Assembly: GCF_016924835.1 (NCBI RefSeq)
Contig: NZ_CP070480.1
Span: forward strand, 186,001 to 250,000
DNA length: 64,000 nucleotides
Direction: 5' to 3'
Source of the DNA: Rothia sp. ZJ932
GTDB taxonomy: Bacteria; Actinomycetota; Actinomycetes; Actinomycetales; Micrococcaceae
A program made the translations under genes and the position numbers. Below, piece by piece: positions 35,599 to 45,968 of the stretch. A model generated the notes under the pieces. That model searched no databases, had not been told where the DNA came from, and saw only the letters and a program-made list of their open reading frames with translations. Position 1 is the stretch's first letter. The number at the start of each line of letters is the position of its first letter.

Positions 35599-36495
35599 AT
35601 GAGTAATTACCTCAAACCAGCCCGTCTGGGTATCGGCATCATCAGCGCCGGTAAGGTTGGTGCTGTACTCGGTGCAGCTCTGACCAGCGCGGGTCACGCC
35701 ATCGTGGGTGTCTACGCTAAATCAGAAGAATCGCAAGAACGCGCCCGCACCCTCCTGCCGCAAGCCCCCCTCATGGAAATCCCCCAGATCGTTGAAAAGT
35801 CTGAGGTAATTTTGCTTGCTGTGCCCGATGACGCGCTGGCTCCCCTAGTCGCCTGGATCGCAGAACACACCCCCCTGCAATCGGGCCAGATTATTCTGCA
35901 CACCTCCGGACGCTACGGGGTAGGAATCCTCAAACCCGCCACAGATAAGGGCGCTATCGGCCTAGCAATCCACCCCGCCATGACCTTCACCGGGCTCTCC
36001 CTCGACCTCGCCCGCCTCCACAACACCAGCTTCGGTGTTAGTGGCGCTGCACCATTTTTGCCCATAGCGCAAGCCCTAGCTGTAGAAATGGGTGGTGAAC
36101 CCGTTATTATTGCTGAAGGCGATAGACCGCTTTACCACGCGGCTTTAGCTCACGCATCGAACCACCTCGTTACTATCACGGGGCAGTCGATGCAGATACT
36201 AGCATCGCTGGGAATCGAGAACCCTGCACGTTACCTAGAACCCCTAGTGCGTGCCTCGCTCGATAACGCGCTTGCATCCGGTGAATCAGCACTCACCGGG
36301 CCTGTGGTGCGCGGAGATTCCCAAACGGTAGAGGCTCACACTGAGGTTCTGCACGGCTTTGCTGTAGAAGAGAATGCTCAAGATATTGAGGTAGCCTACC
36401 GGGCGTTAGCTCGCGCAACCGCGCAACGAGCCCACGCCCACCAGGCTTTGAATGATGAGCAATACGCGCGCATCATTGACGCCCTCGATAGCTAA
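35599..36495 (+). CDS. Rossmann-like/DUF2520 domain protein
   Basis: 298 residues. Residues 10-130 form an NADP-binding Rossmann-like domain (GIGIISAGKVGAVLGAAL), followed by the DUF2520 C-terminal domain (GLAIHPAMTFTGLSLDLARLHNTSFGV, then HAALAHASNHLVTI). Such proteins sit beside panC in many bacteria and resemble ketopantoate-type dehydrogenases, but the reaction is not settled. ATG at 35599. panC follows 33 bp later. Confidence 0.85.
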   Translation: MSNYLKPARLGIGIISAGKVGAVLGAALTSAGHAIVGVYAKSEESQERARTLLPQAPLMEIPQIVEKSEVILLAVPDDALAPLVAWIAEHTPLQSGQIILHTSGRYGVGILKPATDKGAIGLAIHPAMTFTGLSLDLARLHNTSFGVSGAAPFLPIAQALAVEMGGEPVIIAEGDRPLYHAALAHASNHLVTITGQSMQILASLGIENPARYLEPLVRASLDNALASGESALTGPVVRGDSQTVEAHTEVLHGFAVEENAQDIEVAYRALARATAQRAHAHQALNDEQYARIIDALDS

Positions 36496-36527
36496 AAGCA
36501 CACATTCATGAAAGGACCGTTCACACC

Positions 36528-37448
36528 GTGACGAGCCAACCCGTGATTACCCGTACCACGGCAGAATTTCAGACGGCTGTTGCCCAGGCACTTGCAACAG
36601 CGCAGCGCGAATTTGATGCACAGGCAACCGATGAGACACCGGCTGAGGCTGCGCGTCTTGGCTTTGTACCCACCATGGGTGCCCTGCACAACGGCCACGC
36701 CACCTTGATGCGTCGCGCCCGCGAACAGAACGCCGTCGTTGCTATATCTATCTTTGTGAATCCTCTGCAATTTGGCCCCGATGAGGATTTCGAGAAGTAC
36801 CCCCGCACCCTCGAAGCCGACGCACAACTTGCCGGTGAAGCGGGCGTCGATATTATCTTTGCCCCCGATGTCGAAGAAATGTACCCCGGCGGTAGCCCGC
36901 TCATTACCGTTTCTAGCGGCTCTTTGGGTGGTCTCTTTGAAGGTAAAACCCGCCCCGGTCACTTCGACGGTGCGCTCACCGTCGTTAACAAGTTCTTCAA
37001 CATTCTTGAAGGCTGCGTGGGCAACCACGAGATCCTCGCCTACTTCGGGCAGAAGGACGCGCAGCAGCTCTCACTCATGCAGCGCATGGTCACAGACTTC
37101 AACCACCCCGTCACCATCAAACCGGTGGCTATCGTCCGCGAAGACAACGGGCTGGCACTCTCATCGCGCAACCAGTACCTCTCAGACCAAGAGAAAGAAG
37201 CAGCACTCGTGCTCTCCCGCACCCTGGCTCTGCTGCGCGAACAGAGCATCTCCCGCGGTTTTGAGAACCTTGATCTCAAATCAGCGCGTGATTACATCAA
37301 CAACGCAGAAGGCGTACGCTTGGACTACCTCGAAGTCGTAGACCCCGAAAACTTCGTAGCTCCTACCGAGAACTCCAAACGGGCACTGGCACTGGTCGCC
37401 GCCTACGTGGGCGACACCCGCCTCATCGACAACATGGAACTAAGCTAG
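36528..37448 (+). CDS. panC: Pantothenate synthetase
   Basis: Condenses pantoate and beta-alanine using ATP to make vitamin B5. Class signatures: FVPTMGALHNGHATLMRRA (contains the HxGH-like NGH motif), SIFVNPLQFGPDEDFEKYPR, and SLMQRMVTDF, ending with KPVAIVREDNGLALSSRNQYL. Length is 306 residues, including a 30-residue N-terminal extension. GTG at 36528. It lies between the DUF2520 gene and lysS, a common actinobacterial order. Confidence 0.95.
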   Translation: MTSQPVITRTTAEFQTAVAQALATAQREFDAQATDETPAEAARLGFVPTMGALHNGHATLMRRAREQNAVVAISIFVNPLQFGPDEDFEKYPRTLEADAQLAGEAGVDIIFAPDVEEMYPGGSPLITVSSGSLGGLFEGKTRPGHFDGALTVVNKFFNILEGCVGNHEILAYFGQKDAQQLSLMQRMVTDFNHPVTIKPVAIVREDNGLALSSRNQYLSDQEKEAALVLSRTLALLREQSISRGFENLDLKSARDYINNAEGVRLDYLEVVDPENFVAPTENSKRALALVAAYVGDTRLIDNMELS

Positions 37449-37467
37449 CAAAGAAGGTTATAGAAGG

Positions 37468-39024
37468 TTGAGCACTGAGAACACAACCCCCGAAGAAACC
37501 GCGCAGACCGAAAACGCTGACCGCGCCTCTGCCCAGCAGAAAGCAGCCGCAGAAGTTTCAGAGCAGATGCAGATTCGCATGGAAAAGCGCGAGAAACTGC
37601 TGGCAGCAGGGCATGAGGCTTACCCCGTAGGTCTTGAAATCACCCACAGCATCGACGAAATCCGTGCCCAGTACGAGGATAAACTCGAAGCAGGCGACGA
37701 AACCGGCGACATCGTGGGTGTCTCAGGACGCGTAGTCTTTGTCCGCAACACCGGCAAGCTCTGCTTCGCAACCCTGCAGGCTGGCAACGGCACCCGCATT
37801 CAGGCAATGATTTCACTGGCAGCAGTGGGGGAGGACGCGCTCGCCAGCTGGAAGGCTCTGGTCGACCTGGGCGACTTCGTCTTCGTTCACGGTGAAGTGA
37901 TTTCTTCTCGTCGCGGTGAGCTCTCCATCATGGCTGATAGCTGGCAGATGGCTTCCAAGTCACTGCGTCCGCTACCCACCCTGCACAAGGATCTGAACGA
38001 AGAAACCCGTGTGCGTCAGCGTTACCTCGATTTGATGGTGCGCGATGAAGCGCGCGAAACCGTTATTCGCCGCGCGAAGATTACCCGCACTGTACGCAAG
38101 GTACTTGAGGACCGCGGCTACATTGAGGTAGAAACCCCCATTCTGCAGCTGATTCACGGTGGCGCGGCGGCACGCCCGTTCGAGACTCACCTGAACGCTT
38201 TTGACCAGGACATGACCCTGCGCATCGCTACCGAGCTTTACCTCAAGCGCGCTGTTGTCGGTGGTATCGAGCGCGTGTACGAGATTGGGCGCGTGTTCCG
38301 CAACGAAGGTGTGGATTCAACCCACAGCCCGGAGTTCACCACCCTAGAAGCCTACGAGGCGTATGCTGATCAGTTCGTGATGGCTGAGCGCATTAAAGAA
38401 ATTATTCTTGCCTGCGCTGATGAACTGGATATTCACCAGATTGAAACCGACAGGGGCACCATTGACCTCGCCGGTGAGTGGAAGTGGGTTGGCGTTTACC
38501 CCGGTCTGTCAGAGGCTGTCGGCGTAGAGATTACCCCCGCTACTTCACTGGAAGACCTGCAGGCTATCGCTGAAAAGCACGAGGTTGATTTTGACCCCAA
38601 GTGGGACGCTGAGAAGCTCGTGGTCGAACTCTTCGGTGAGATTGTTGAGCCTACGCTCATCAACCCCACCTTCGTCTACGACTACCCGCCCTCGGCACAG
38701 CCGCTGGCGCGTCCGCACCGCGAAAAGGAAGGCCTCATCGAAGCATGGGACCTGATTATCGGTGGCATGGAACGCGGCACCGCGTTCTCCGAGCTGATTG
38801 ACCCCGTCATTCAGCGTGAGCGTCTGACCGAGCAGTCAAAGCTGGCTGCCGGTGGTGATGATGAAGCGATGCAGCTTGATGACGACTTCTTGCGCGCGCT
38901 GGAACACGGCGCTCCCCCCATGGGTGGCTTGGGCTTGGGTATTGATCGTCTCATTATGCTCTTCACTAACCTGGGTATTCGCGAGACAATCCTGTTTCCG
39001 CTGATGAAGCCTGAAGCTGAGTAA
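37468..39024 (+). CDS. lysS: Lysyl-tRNA synthetase, class II
   Basis: Charges tRNA-Lys. An OB-fold anticodon domain (about 60-170, VSGRVVFVRNTGKLCFATLQ) is followed by the class II core: motif 2 YEIGRVFRNEGVDSTHSPEFTT and motif 3 GGLGLGIDRLIMLFTN. Length is 518 residues. TTG at 37468 follows AGAAGG. 19 bp after panC. The cognate tRNA-Lys lies far away at 60.7 kb. The N-terminal 35 residues are Ala/Glu-rich and likely disordered. Confidence 0.96.
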   Translation: MSTENTTPEETAQTENADRASAQQKAAAEVSEQMQIRMEKREKLLAAGHEAYPVGLEITHSIDEIRAQYEDKLEAGDETGDIVGVSGRVVFVRNTGKLCFATLQAGNGTRIQAMISLAAVGEDALASWKALVDLGDFVFVHGEVISSRRGELSIMADSWQMASKSLRPLPTLHKDLNEETRVRQRYLDLMVRDEARETVIRRAKITRTVRKVLEDRGYIEVETPILQLIHGGAAARPFETHLNAFDQDMTLRIATELYLKRAVVGGIERVYEIGRVFRNEGVDSTHSPEFTTLEAYEAYADQFVMAERIKEIILACADELDIHQIETDRGTIDLAGEWKWVGVYPGLSEAVGVEITPATSLEDLQAIAEKHEVDFDPKWDAEKLVVELFGEIVEPTLINPTFVYDYPPSAQPLARPHREKEGLIEAWDLIIGGMERGTAFSELIDPVIQRERLTEQSKLAAGGDDEAMQLDDDFLRALEHGAPPMGGLGLGIDRLIMLFTNLGIRETILFPLMKPEAE

Positions 39025-39156
39025 GGTTTTTTCTACAGGTTTTCTTTGGTAAGGACGCCGCCAGGTACTTTTATGGAGTACTTGGCGGCGTTTTTGCCGT
39101 GGCGTAAACTGATGAAACAGATAAGCCTTACACGTCTCTTGCAGAAGGAACCTTTC

Positions 39157-39354
39157 ATGGATTACCTCATTGCCCTTGTGCCCTCAGTATTTGCCGGAAT
39201 TATTCTTTATTTCATTCTCAAATGGATTTCCAGCGCTGATAGGGCAGAACGTCAGGCACAAAAGGACGCCGAAGCAGATGCCGCTTTGTGGTATGAAAAT
39301 GTTAAGAAGTCTTCGGGAAACTCTAATCCTTTTGGCAGTAGGAAAGATGACTAA
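39157..39354 (+). CDS. Small single-pass membrane protein
   Basis: 65 residues: a hydrophobic span LIALVPSVFAGIILYFILKWI (about 3-23) followed by a charged helix (DRAERQAQKDAEADAALW) and a polar tail. AGAAGGA lies seven bases before ATG 39157. I do not know its function. It sits between lysS and lsr2. Confidence 0.7.
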   Translation: MDYLIALVPSVFAGIILYFILKWISSADRAERQAQKDAEADAALWYENVKKSSGNSNPFGSRKDD

Positions 39355-39522
39355 ATTTTAATTCTTTTCTGGTTTCGTTTCTTCCCGGTTTATTTGCTAT
39401 TATGTGAATGCACTTAGCAAATACATGGTGCATCATTAATGCGTCATAATTCTTGAAGAATCAGCACCTTCAAGTAACCCCGTGATGTATCGTGTTTAAA
39501 CTACTCCAAGGAGAAATTCCCC

Positions 39523-39864
39523 ATGGCTCAGAAAGTTAAGATTATTCTTGAAGATGATCTCGACGGCGGTCCCGCAGACGAAACCGTGCGTTTCGGTCTC
39601 GACGGTGCTCAGTACGAGATTGATCTTTCAGGCGCTAACGCAGCTCGCTTGCGCGATGCGATTCGCCCCTTCGCGGCAAAGGCACGTCGTGCAACTACCG
39701 CTAACCGCCTCGGTCGTCCCCGCTCAAAAGCCTCAGCTGGCGTTAACCGCAACCCCGAAATCTCGGAAATCCGTCAGTGGGCTAAAGAAAACGGTTATGA
39801 GGTATCAGACCGCGGTCGTATTCAGCAGCACATCCAGGACGCTTACTACGCAGCGAAGAAGTAA
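39523..39864 (+). CDS. lsr2: Lsr2-family nucleoid protein
   Basis: 113 residues; the H-NS-like silencer of actinobacteria. The N-terminal dimerisation part (AQKVKIILEDDLDGGPADETVRFGLDG) and the C-terminal DNA-binding domain with the AT-hook-like RGR (VSDRGRIQQHI, near residue 96) are classic. Lsr2 binds AT-rich, often acquired DNA and would be expected to coat the 10-14.5 kb island; that is inference from the family. ATG at 39523 with AAGGAG upstream. A clear terminator follows. Confidence 0.95.
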   Translation: MAQKVKIILEDDLDGGPADETVRFGLDGAQYEIDLSGANAARLRDAIRPFAAKARRATTANRLGRPRSKASAGVNRNPEISEIRQWAKENGYEVSDRGRIQQHIQDAYYAAKK

Positions 39865-39899
39865 ACTGATTTAGTATTTAGCTCTCCAGGAGCTATATA

Positions 39900-39935
39900 A
39901 AGGGAAGGTTCTTGCCCCAAAGAGCCTTCCCTTTT
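39900..39935 (+). terminator. Intrinsic terminator after lsr2
   Basis: AAGGGAAGG-TTCTT (39900-39913) pairs with AAGAG-CCTTCCCTT (39919-39933) and is followed by T residues. Confidence 0.85.
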
Positions 39936-40203
39936 TGTGCCTTAAAGTGTTTTAGGGGTAGAACCTTGAAAATATGGTCGGAATATTCTAGAAGTTAGCT
40001 CAGGGTTGGTGTGGTAGGGATTAGACCAGTACGGGCTTAAGAAATGGGTTTCGGTGCAGGGTGTCGTGGCCGGCAAGCTGAGAACGCAGTGGATATTGTC
40101 CTCTCTCGCATGGGTGTGACTCTACCTCTGCCTTACCTGTAGAAAGGCAGCTCACCCCTATTAATGTGGTGATTGGCACGGGCGCTTTCAAAGGCACCCT
40201 TGC

Positions 40204-40221
40204 GTTCACTCTCTAGCGAAC
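40204..40221. promoter_or_regulatory. Possible ClgR-type operator upstream of clpC
   Basis: GTTCACTCTCTAGCGAAC (40204-40221) is an imperfect inverted repeat with GTTCGC on the minus strand. Actinobacterial clp genes are often controlled by ClgR through GTTCGC-containing palindromes; one half here is imperfect, so this is tentative. The rest of the 350-bp gap 39936-40288 shows no gene. Confidence 0.3.
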
Positions 40222-40288
40222 ACAGACGAAAACCTGCCTGAAGATGCGTAATCTGGAGGGTAAGAAAAACTGTTTGAGGGAGAGTTCT

Positions 40289-42946
40289 ATGTTTGAACGA
40301 TTTACCGACCGTGCTCGTCGCGTGGTGGTTTTAGCGCAGGAGGAAGCGCGCATGCTGAACCACAGCTACATCGGCACGGAGCATCTCTTGCTGGGGCTGA
40401 TTCATGAGGGCGAAGGTATTGCTGCTCGTGCGCTGGAATCTCTTGGTGTTACCCTAACCGCTGTTCGCGAGCAGGTTCAGGACATCATCGGTTCGGGGCA
40501 GCAGGCTCCTAGCGGTCATATTCCTTTTACTCCGCGTGCTAAAAAAGTGCTTGAGCTATCAATGCGTGAGGCTATTCAGCTCAACCACGGCTACATCGGT
40601 ACCGAGCACATCCTGCTGGGTATGGTGCGCGCAAATGAGGGCGTCGCTAACCAGGTGCTGACCGCGCTGGGTGCTGACCAGGCACGCATCCGACAGACCG
40701 TGACCGACCTGATTTCGGGCTACCCCGGTGCTGGCGAGAACAAAGAGACCGCAGGTGTTGGCGCGGGTAACTCTAAGGAAGGCACCCCCGCAGGTTCGGC
40801 TATTCTTGACCAGTTCGGCACCAACCTGACTGCCGCTGCCCGCGAAGGTAAAATTGACCCCGTCATTGGTCGTCAGCGCGAGATGGAACGTGTCATGCAG
40901 GTTCTCTCACGCCGTACCAAGAACAACCCGGTGCTCATCGGTGAGCCCGGCGTCGGTAAGACCGCCGTGGTTGAAGGTCTAGCGCAGGCTATTGTGGCAG
41001 GTAACGTTCCCGAAACCCTCAAAGATAAGCACCTCTACACCCTCGATTTGGGTTCACTGGTTGCCGGTTCACGCTACCGCGGTGACTTTGAAGAACGCCT
41101 GAAGAAGGTTTTGAAAGAAATCCGCACTCGCGGCGACATTATTCTTTTCATCGACGAGATTCACACTCTGGTGGGCGCTGGCGCGGCTGAGGGCGCTATT
41201 GATGCGGCATCAATCCTCAAGCCCATGCTGGCTCGCGGTGAGCTGCAGACTATCGGTGCAACCACTTTGGACGAGTACCGCAAGCACATTGAGAAAGATG
41301 CGGCGCTGGAACGTCGTTTCCAGCCCATCCAGGTCGATGAGCCTTCGCAGGCAATGGCTATTGAGATTCTCAAGGGTGTGCGCGATAAGTACGAGGCACA
41401 TCACCGCGTCACTATCACTGACGAGGCTATTGAGTCTGCGGTGAACCTTTCAGCGCGTTACATTTCTGACCGTTTCTTGCCCGATAAGGCAGTGGATTTG
41501 ATTGATGAGGCGGGTGCGCGTTTGCGTATTCAGCGCATGACCGCTCCGCCCGAAATCAAGGTGCTTGAAGAGCGAATTGCCAAGGTGCGTAGCGAAAAAG
41601 AAGCCGCTATTGGTGGTCAGGATTATGAGAAGGCAGCTTCACTACGCGATAAAGAGCAGAAGCTCATTGCTGAAAAGGACGAGAAAGATGCGGCATGGCG
41701 TGAAGGCGGCGACGCTTTCGGTCAGGTAACCCCCGACGTTATCTCTGAGGTTTTGGCTGTCTCAACCGGTGTGCCCGTCTACAAGATTACTGAGGAAGAA
41801 ACCGGCCGTCTGCTCAAGATGGAAGACGAGCTGCACAAGCGCGTCATCGGTCAGGACCACGCGATCAAGGCTCTTTCCCGTTCAATCCGCCGTACCCGCG
41901 CGGGTCTGAAAGATCCAAACCGTCCCGGTGGCTCATTTATCTTTGCAGGCCCGACTGGTGTGGGTAAGACTGAGCTTGCTAAGGCTTTGGCTGAGTTCCT
42001 CTTCGGCGACGAGTCAGCTCTGATTACCCTTGATATGTCGGAGTACCAGGAGAAACACACCGTTTCACGTCTGTTCGGCGCCCCTCCCGGATACGTCGGC
42101 TACGAAGAGGGCGGTCAGCTTACCGAAAAGGTGCGCCGCAAGCCCTTCTCTGTTGTGCTGTTCGATGAGGTTGAAAAGGCTCATGCTGACCTCTTTAACT
42201 CCCTGCTGCAGATTCTTGAAGACGGTCGTCTGACCGACTCTCAGGGTCGCGTCGTTGACTTCAAGAACACCGTTATCATCATGACCACCAACCTCGGTTC
42301 ACGCGACATGGCACGTAAGGTGCCTGTCGGTTTCCAGAGCGTTGGCGACCACGAGGGTGATTATGAGCGTATGCAGGCACGGGTGATGGAGGGTCTCAAG
42401 GAGCACTTCCGCCCCGAGTTCCTCAACCGCGTGGACGACATCATCGTATTCCCGCAGCTCTCAGAAACCGAGATTCTGCAGATTGTTGACCTCTTTGTAG
42501 GTCGCCTGGCTAAGCGTCTCGCTGAGCAGGATATGAGCATTGAACTCACCCCCGCGGCGAAGGCTCTGATGGCAACTAAGGGTTACGACCCGTCGATGGG
42601 CGCGCGTCCGTTGCGTCGTGAAATGCAGCGCAATATTGAGGACGTCCTTTCAGAGAAGATTCTGTTTGGTGAGGTCAAGAGCGGTGAGAAGATCACCGTT
42701 GATACTGTAGGTGAGGGCGACCTGGCGAAGTTCACCTTCTCTTCACAGCCGATGAGTCAGATGGAAGCTGACGCGCTGGACGCGTGGGCCAAAGACTCCG
42801 ATGATGATGAAGAGGCACCGGCAGAGCCCGTTTCGGGTATTGCTAATGCGGCAGCTGAATCGGCTGTAGAAGCTGAGGACGCCCAGGAGCCCGGCGATAG
42901 CGCTATCGCTCAGGAGCAGCCGCGTACCGACAATGACACCCTCTAA
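40289..42946 (+). CDS. clpC: ATP-dependent Clp protease ATP-binding subunit ClpC
   Basis: Class I HSP100 unfoldase that feeds ClpP. Order of domains: two ClpN repeats (1-145, starting [20 protein letters not shown]), AAA-1 (Walker [12 protein letters not shown] near 215), a UVR/coiled-coil middle domain (425-470), AAA-2 (Walker [12 protein letters not shown] near 550; [22 protein letters not shown]) and a C-terminal domain, then an acidic tail. Length is 885 residues. ATG at 40289 after GGGAG; an upstream frame to 40244 is ignored. ClpP-loop IGF-type residues were not checked. A terminator follows at once. Confidence 0.95.
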   Translation: MFERFTDRARRVVVLAQEEARMLNHSYIGTEHLLLGLIHEGEGIAARALESLGVTLTAVREQVQDIIGSGQQAPSGHIPFTPRAKKVLELSMREAIQLNHGYIGTEHILLGMVRANEGVANQVLTALGADQARIRQTVTDLISGYPGAGENKETAGVGAGNSKEGTPAGSAILDQFGTNLTAAAREGKIDPVIGRQREMERVMQVLSRRTKNNPVLIGEPGVGKTAVVEGLAQAIVAGNVPETLKDKHLYTLDLGSLVAGSRYRGDFEERLKKVLKEIRTRGDIILFIDEIHTLVGAGAAEGAIDAASILKPMLARGELQTIGATTLDEYRKHIEKDAALERRFQPIQVDEPSQAMAIEILKGVRDKYEAHHRVTITDEAIESAVNLSARYISDRFLPDKAVDLIDEAGARLRIQRMTAPPEIKVLEERIAKVRSEKEAAIGGQDYEKAASLRDKEQKLIAEKDEKDAAWREGGDAFGQVTPDVISEVLAVSTGVPVYKITEEETGRLLKMEDELHKRVIGQDHAIKALSRSIRRTRAGLKDPNRPGGSFIFAGPTGVGKTELAKALAEFLFGDESALITLDMSEYQEKHTVSRLFGAPPGYVGYEEGGQLTEKVRRKPFSVVLFDEVEKAHADLFNSLLQILEDGRLTDSQGRVVDFKNTVIIMTTNLGSRDMARKVPVGFQSVGDHEGDYERMQARVMEGLKEHFRPEFLNRVDDIIVFPQLSETEILQIVDLFVGRLAKRLAEQDMSIELTPAAKALMATKGYDPSMGARPLRREMQRNIEDVLSEKILFGEVKSGEKITVDTVGEGDLAKFTFSSQPMSQMEADALDAWAKDSDDDEEAPAEPVSGIANAAAESAVEAEDAQEPGDSAIAQEQPRTDNDTL

Positions 42947-42973
42947 TCTAAGAGACTGAAGAAGTTCCTCTTC

Positions 42974-43013
42974 AAGGGCCTGTCTTTCCAGTCCGGCGAG
43001 ACAGGCCCTTTTT
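42974..43013 (+). terminator. Intrinsic terminator after clpC
   Basis: AAGGGCCTGTCT (42974-42985) pairs perfectly with AGACAGGCCCTT (42999-43010), and T residues follow at the end of the stem. Confidence 0.9.
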
Positions 43014-43064
43014 GTTCACATTACTCATATGTTCACATATTATGAACATGTGAGTAACGTGAAC
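43014..43064. promoter_or_regulatory. 51-bp palindromic operator of the AbiE locus
   Basis: Two 22-bp arms (43014-43035 and 43043-43064) are reverse complements at 20 of 22 positions around a 7-bp centre CATATTA. ATGTTCA..TGAACAT forms the core. AbiEi antitoxins are known to bind inverted repeats in their own promoters, and the degraded abiEi starts inside or just after this palindrome. The operator therefore outlived the genes, or is still recognised by another AbiEi. Confidence 0.7.
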
Positions 43065-44065
43065 ATAGGTAGTGTGGGTGCTGTCGAACCCATTCTCGAG
43101 GAATTTTTCGAGGGCGGGGTATTTATGGAGGGCACTGAGGGTCTATTGTTCAGTCCTTTTGGTGGCGAACTAACCTATGAGTTGACCTGACGAAGTGCTA
43201 CGAAGAATTCAGTCAAGGCTGAGTTGTTCAACCGAGCGGTAGTTCCCCGACAGTCACAGGAATACCAGCAGGTGCTACTTTGTTTTCCGCACGTGACCAG
43301 AGGGGTTCAGCAGTGGCTCCACAGTAAAAATATTCAGTTTGTTGACCCATCTGGTAATGCTTGGATTGAAGGGAAAAACTACAAGATTTGGGTCGAAGGG
43401 CGCAGACCAAAAAATGTTCCTGACCTAGACGGTCGTCAGCAGATGTCTCGGGCTTTTACTGCAACCGGACTGCGGGCGGTGTTTATGCTTTTAGTTAATC
43501 AGGATTTACTAGAACAGCCGGTGCGGAGCCTTGCAGATGCAGCCGGAATATCGGTGGGGGCTGCCTCGAACGTGTTAAAAAGTTTGGAGCACGAGGGCTT
43601 TATTCGCATCAACGGCAGAAGGTCCTTTATACAAAAATCTAAGCTGGCAAAGCGTTGGATTGAAATGTACCCGGTGGCGCTCAAACCTAAATTACGAACT
43701 CGCATAAGTGCTGGCTCTGAGCCAGCAGAGGTGATAAAACGGCGCGACGAATGGTCTGACAGTATTCAACTGGGTGGTGAAGTTGCCATGTTGGCTAAGG
43801 GGTATGGTATTCGCCCTGTCGAGTCGCTTTTGTATGGAGGTTTCCCGTGGGGAGACGTTACACACGAGCTCTTCGCCTGCGACCTTCTCAGGGAGGAAAC
43901 GTTATTCTTACTGAGCGGTTCTGGAATCCTGACTACCTACCTGAATCGGATGTAGTCCCCTCGTTATCGATTTTTGCTGATGAATCTATAGATGGTGATG
44001 AACGTCAGACACTTATAGCCCAAGATATGTGGAGAGACGATGAAGACCTTCAGAAATTCCACTAG
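43059..44065 (+). pseudogene. AbiEi-family antitoxin, decayed
   Basis: From GTG 43059 or 43074 the frame reads VGAVEPILEEFFEG..SPFGGELTYELT, then an in-frame TGA at 43188-43190, then continues in the same frame as RSATKNSVKAELFNRAVV to the winged-helix LRSLADAAGISVGAASNVLKSL type region and on to about 43890. The C terminus ERFWNPDYLPESDVVPSL to 44065 is in another frame, so there is a further one-base shift between 43860 and 43910. A nonsense codon plus a frameshift means no working product unless translation restarts at TTG 43224. Type IV antitoxins of this kind repress and counteract AbiEii. Confidence 0.75.
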
Positions 44066-44851
44066 AGATGAAGTATTTACATTTCTTGAGACAAAAATTT
44101 AAGAGGCTGATGCCCTACTGGGGCATCATTCCTACATGATGATTGGTTCGTATGTGCGTGACCTGCACTTGAGCAGGGCGGATATGCCGAGTCCGCGGGG
44201 TACCCAAGACCTAGACCTGAGTTTGGTCGCAGAAAATTTTGAGGGGTTTGAGCGAACCTTAGAAAGGTTGGGCTCTTCACATGGGGTTATTACACGTGAG
44301 CTTTAGGTGATACTCCGGTGGGTGTTATCCCCTTTGGAGCTATTGCAGAAGGCGGATCATTTGAATACGGAGATAGTCATTGGGAGCTGCGTGGTTTGCA
44401 AGAGTCTTATGATGCTGCTGAAGCTTTTACTGTTGGAACGAGCAGTGTGAAGATTCCTCCCATCCAAGCGATGATGGTTTTGAAGATCATTGCCTGGGGT
44501 GAGCGTACATTTCCCACAGACTGCACTGATTTTTACCACTTATTAGTTGCCGCCTGCAAGATTGCAGATGAAGATGGAACACTGCGGGAGTCAGAGATGT
44601 GGGATAGCTACACCATCGTAGAGCTGTGTGAAGGAAACCCACAACTCATTGCTGCCGTGATTCAGAGTCAAAGGCTTAGAAATATTTTTGAGGGCGAAGC
44701 AGCTGATAGGTGTCGAGAGATTCTCAGTGATATAGATGCGCGAGAGAACTTTATAGCAATGGCGCTGCGGGAGCAGAGAGACGAAACAGTTATTGCTAAT
44801 GATAGAAAACTGTGTGAGGCTTTTATTACCGGGCTAGAGTTAGTTTCATGA
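44040..44851 (+). pseudogene. AbiEii-family nucleotidyltransferase toxin, decayed
   Basis: ATG 44040 overlaps the antitoxin C terminus. The frame reads MKTFRNSTRDEVFTFLETKI, then an in-frame TAA at 44100-44102, then EADALLGHHSYMMIGSYVRD and GTQDLDLSLV, the nucleotidyltransferase GS..(D)xD core of AbiEii. A second stop (CTT TAG, about 44307) coincides with a one-base loss in a T run; frame 2 then carries LGDTPVGVIPFGAI to the intact C terminus at 44851. AbiEii toxins modify tRNA or GTP-linked targets and abort phage infection. With two lesions it is very probably dead. Its end overlaps the argA-like start (ATGA). Confidence 0.75.
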
Positions 44852-45366
44852 CTGATCTTCTTGTGCGTTCTGCGACTGTTTTTGATGTGCCTGCTATTGA
44901 GGGTTTGGTGGCTCCGTTGGCGCAGCAGAAGATTCTGATTGCTAAAGAGACTGTTGCCTATTATGAGGGTATTCAGGAGTTCGTTGTGGTTGAGGTGCGT
45001 GAGGCGGACGGCTCAGCTCGGGTGGTTGCGTGCGGTGCTTTACATGTGATGTGGAGGGATATCGCTGAGGTGCGCACGCTGGCGACCAGCGCGTCCTACC
45101 GAGGTAAGGGGTTGGGGCGGATGCTTGTTGCCGTTTTGTTGGAACGCGCCCGCGACTTGGGGGTGAAGCAAGTTTTTTGTCTGACCTTTGAGGTTGCTTT
45201 CTTTGAGCGTATGGGTTTTCGGGTGATGCCTGAGCAGTCGCAACTAGACCCTGAAATTTTTGCTGAACTGTTGCGCTCCCCAGATGAAGGAGTGGCGGAG
45301 TTTCTGGATCTTGCCCGCGTGAAGCCTAATACTTTGGGCAATACCCGTATGATTATCGACCTCTAG
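44848..45366 (+). CDS. argA: GNAT N-acetyltransferase, ArgA-like amino-acid acetyltransferase
   Basis: 172 residues with the GNAT fold: ARVVACGALHVMWRDIAEVRTLAT (beta strands around the acceptor site) then the acetyl-CoA loop SYRGKGLGRMLVAVLLERA near residue 88, and late CLTFEVAFFERMGFRVMP. This resembles the short actinobacterial ArgA (Rv2747 type) that acetylates glutamate for arginine synthesis. ATG overlaps the AbiEii stop, suggesting it is read from the same transcript. Exact substrate not proved. Confidence 0.75.
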   Translation: MTDLLVRSATVFDVPAIEGLVAPLAQQKILIAKETVAYYEGIQEFVVVEVREADGSARVVACGALHVMWRDIAEVRTLATSASYRGKGLGRMLVAVLLERARDLGVKQVFCLTFEVAFFERMGFRVMPEQSQLDPEIFAELLRSPDEGVAEFLDLARVKPNTLGNTRMIIDL

Positions 45367-45445
45367 CGCGGATTTTTTGTCTGTTAGACTGATAGGAACC
45401 ATAGTGACCTAAAGCTCATCATAAATGTAAGGATGTGATTGCGCT

Positions 45446-45958
45446 ATGGCTTATGTGGATTTGAAGGGGCAGCCACAAAAACGTGCCCGCCTGGTTACGA
45501 TTACCCTGGCGGTGATGTGCTTGGTAATTGTTATACCAATGGTTCTTGTCTCTGTACTGACGATGTCTATTATTACCCCGCCGACTTTTGAGATGCGACA
45601 AGGCGCGGTCGAGACAACCGCCCGAGGCAAGAGTGAAGACCAGCAGTGCTGGATGGTTGCAGACCACCTGAAAAAAGACAATATCTTTGGCGCTGAAGTT
45701 CTCTCGGTGCGCTACGAAACATCGTGGTGCGCTGAGAATGATGAGATCACAAATATTTCAGCAAATTATATTATTGAACGACGCTTCGGCAAGTGGGCGA
45801 TTGAAGCGCCAGAGGTAAAAGTACTCGAAAAAACCGACCGCTCAGCCCTTGTTCAGCTGACTGCGCCCCTTTCTTTCAACTCAGCCATCTACTCCATGGG
45901 TGGCGATATCGGACGCTCCTACGAGCTACATTCAGATGGCACTGCTGAGTATAAGTGA
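45446..45958 (+). CDS. Hypothetical membrane-anchored protein
   Basis: 170 residues: cytoplasmic N terminus, a single hydrophobic span (VTITLAVMCLVIVIPMVLVSVL, about 17-38), and an extracellular domain with two cysteines (DQQCWMV and TSWCAENDE) that could form a disulfide. I recognise no family. The next small membrane protein starts 10 bp later, so the two are likely cotranscribed. Confidence 0.65.
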   Translation: MAYVDLKGQPQKRARLVTITLAVMCLVIVIPMVLVSVLTMSIITPPTFEMRQGAVETTARGKSEDQQCWMVADHLKKDNIFGAEVLSVRYETSWCAENDEITNISANYIIERRFGKWAIEAPEVKVLEKTDRSALVQLTAPLSFNSAIYSMGGDIGRSYELHSDGTAEYK

Positions 45959-45968
45959 GGTAGAAAAA

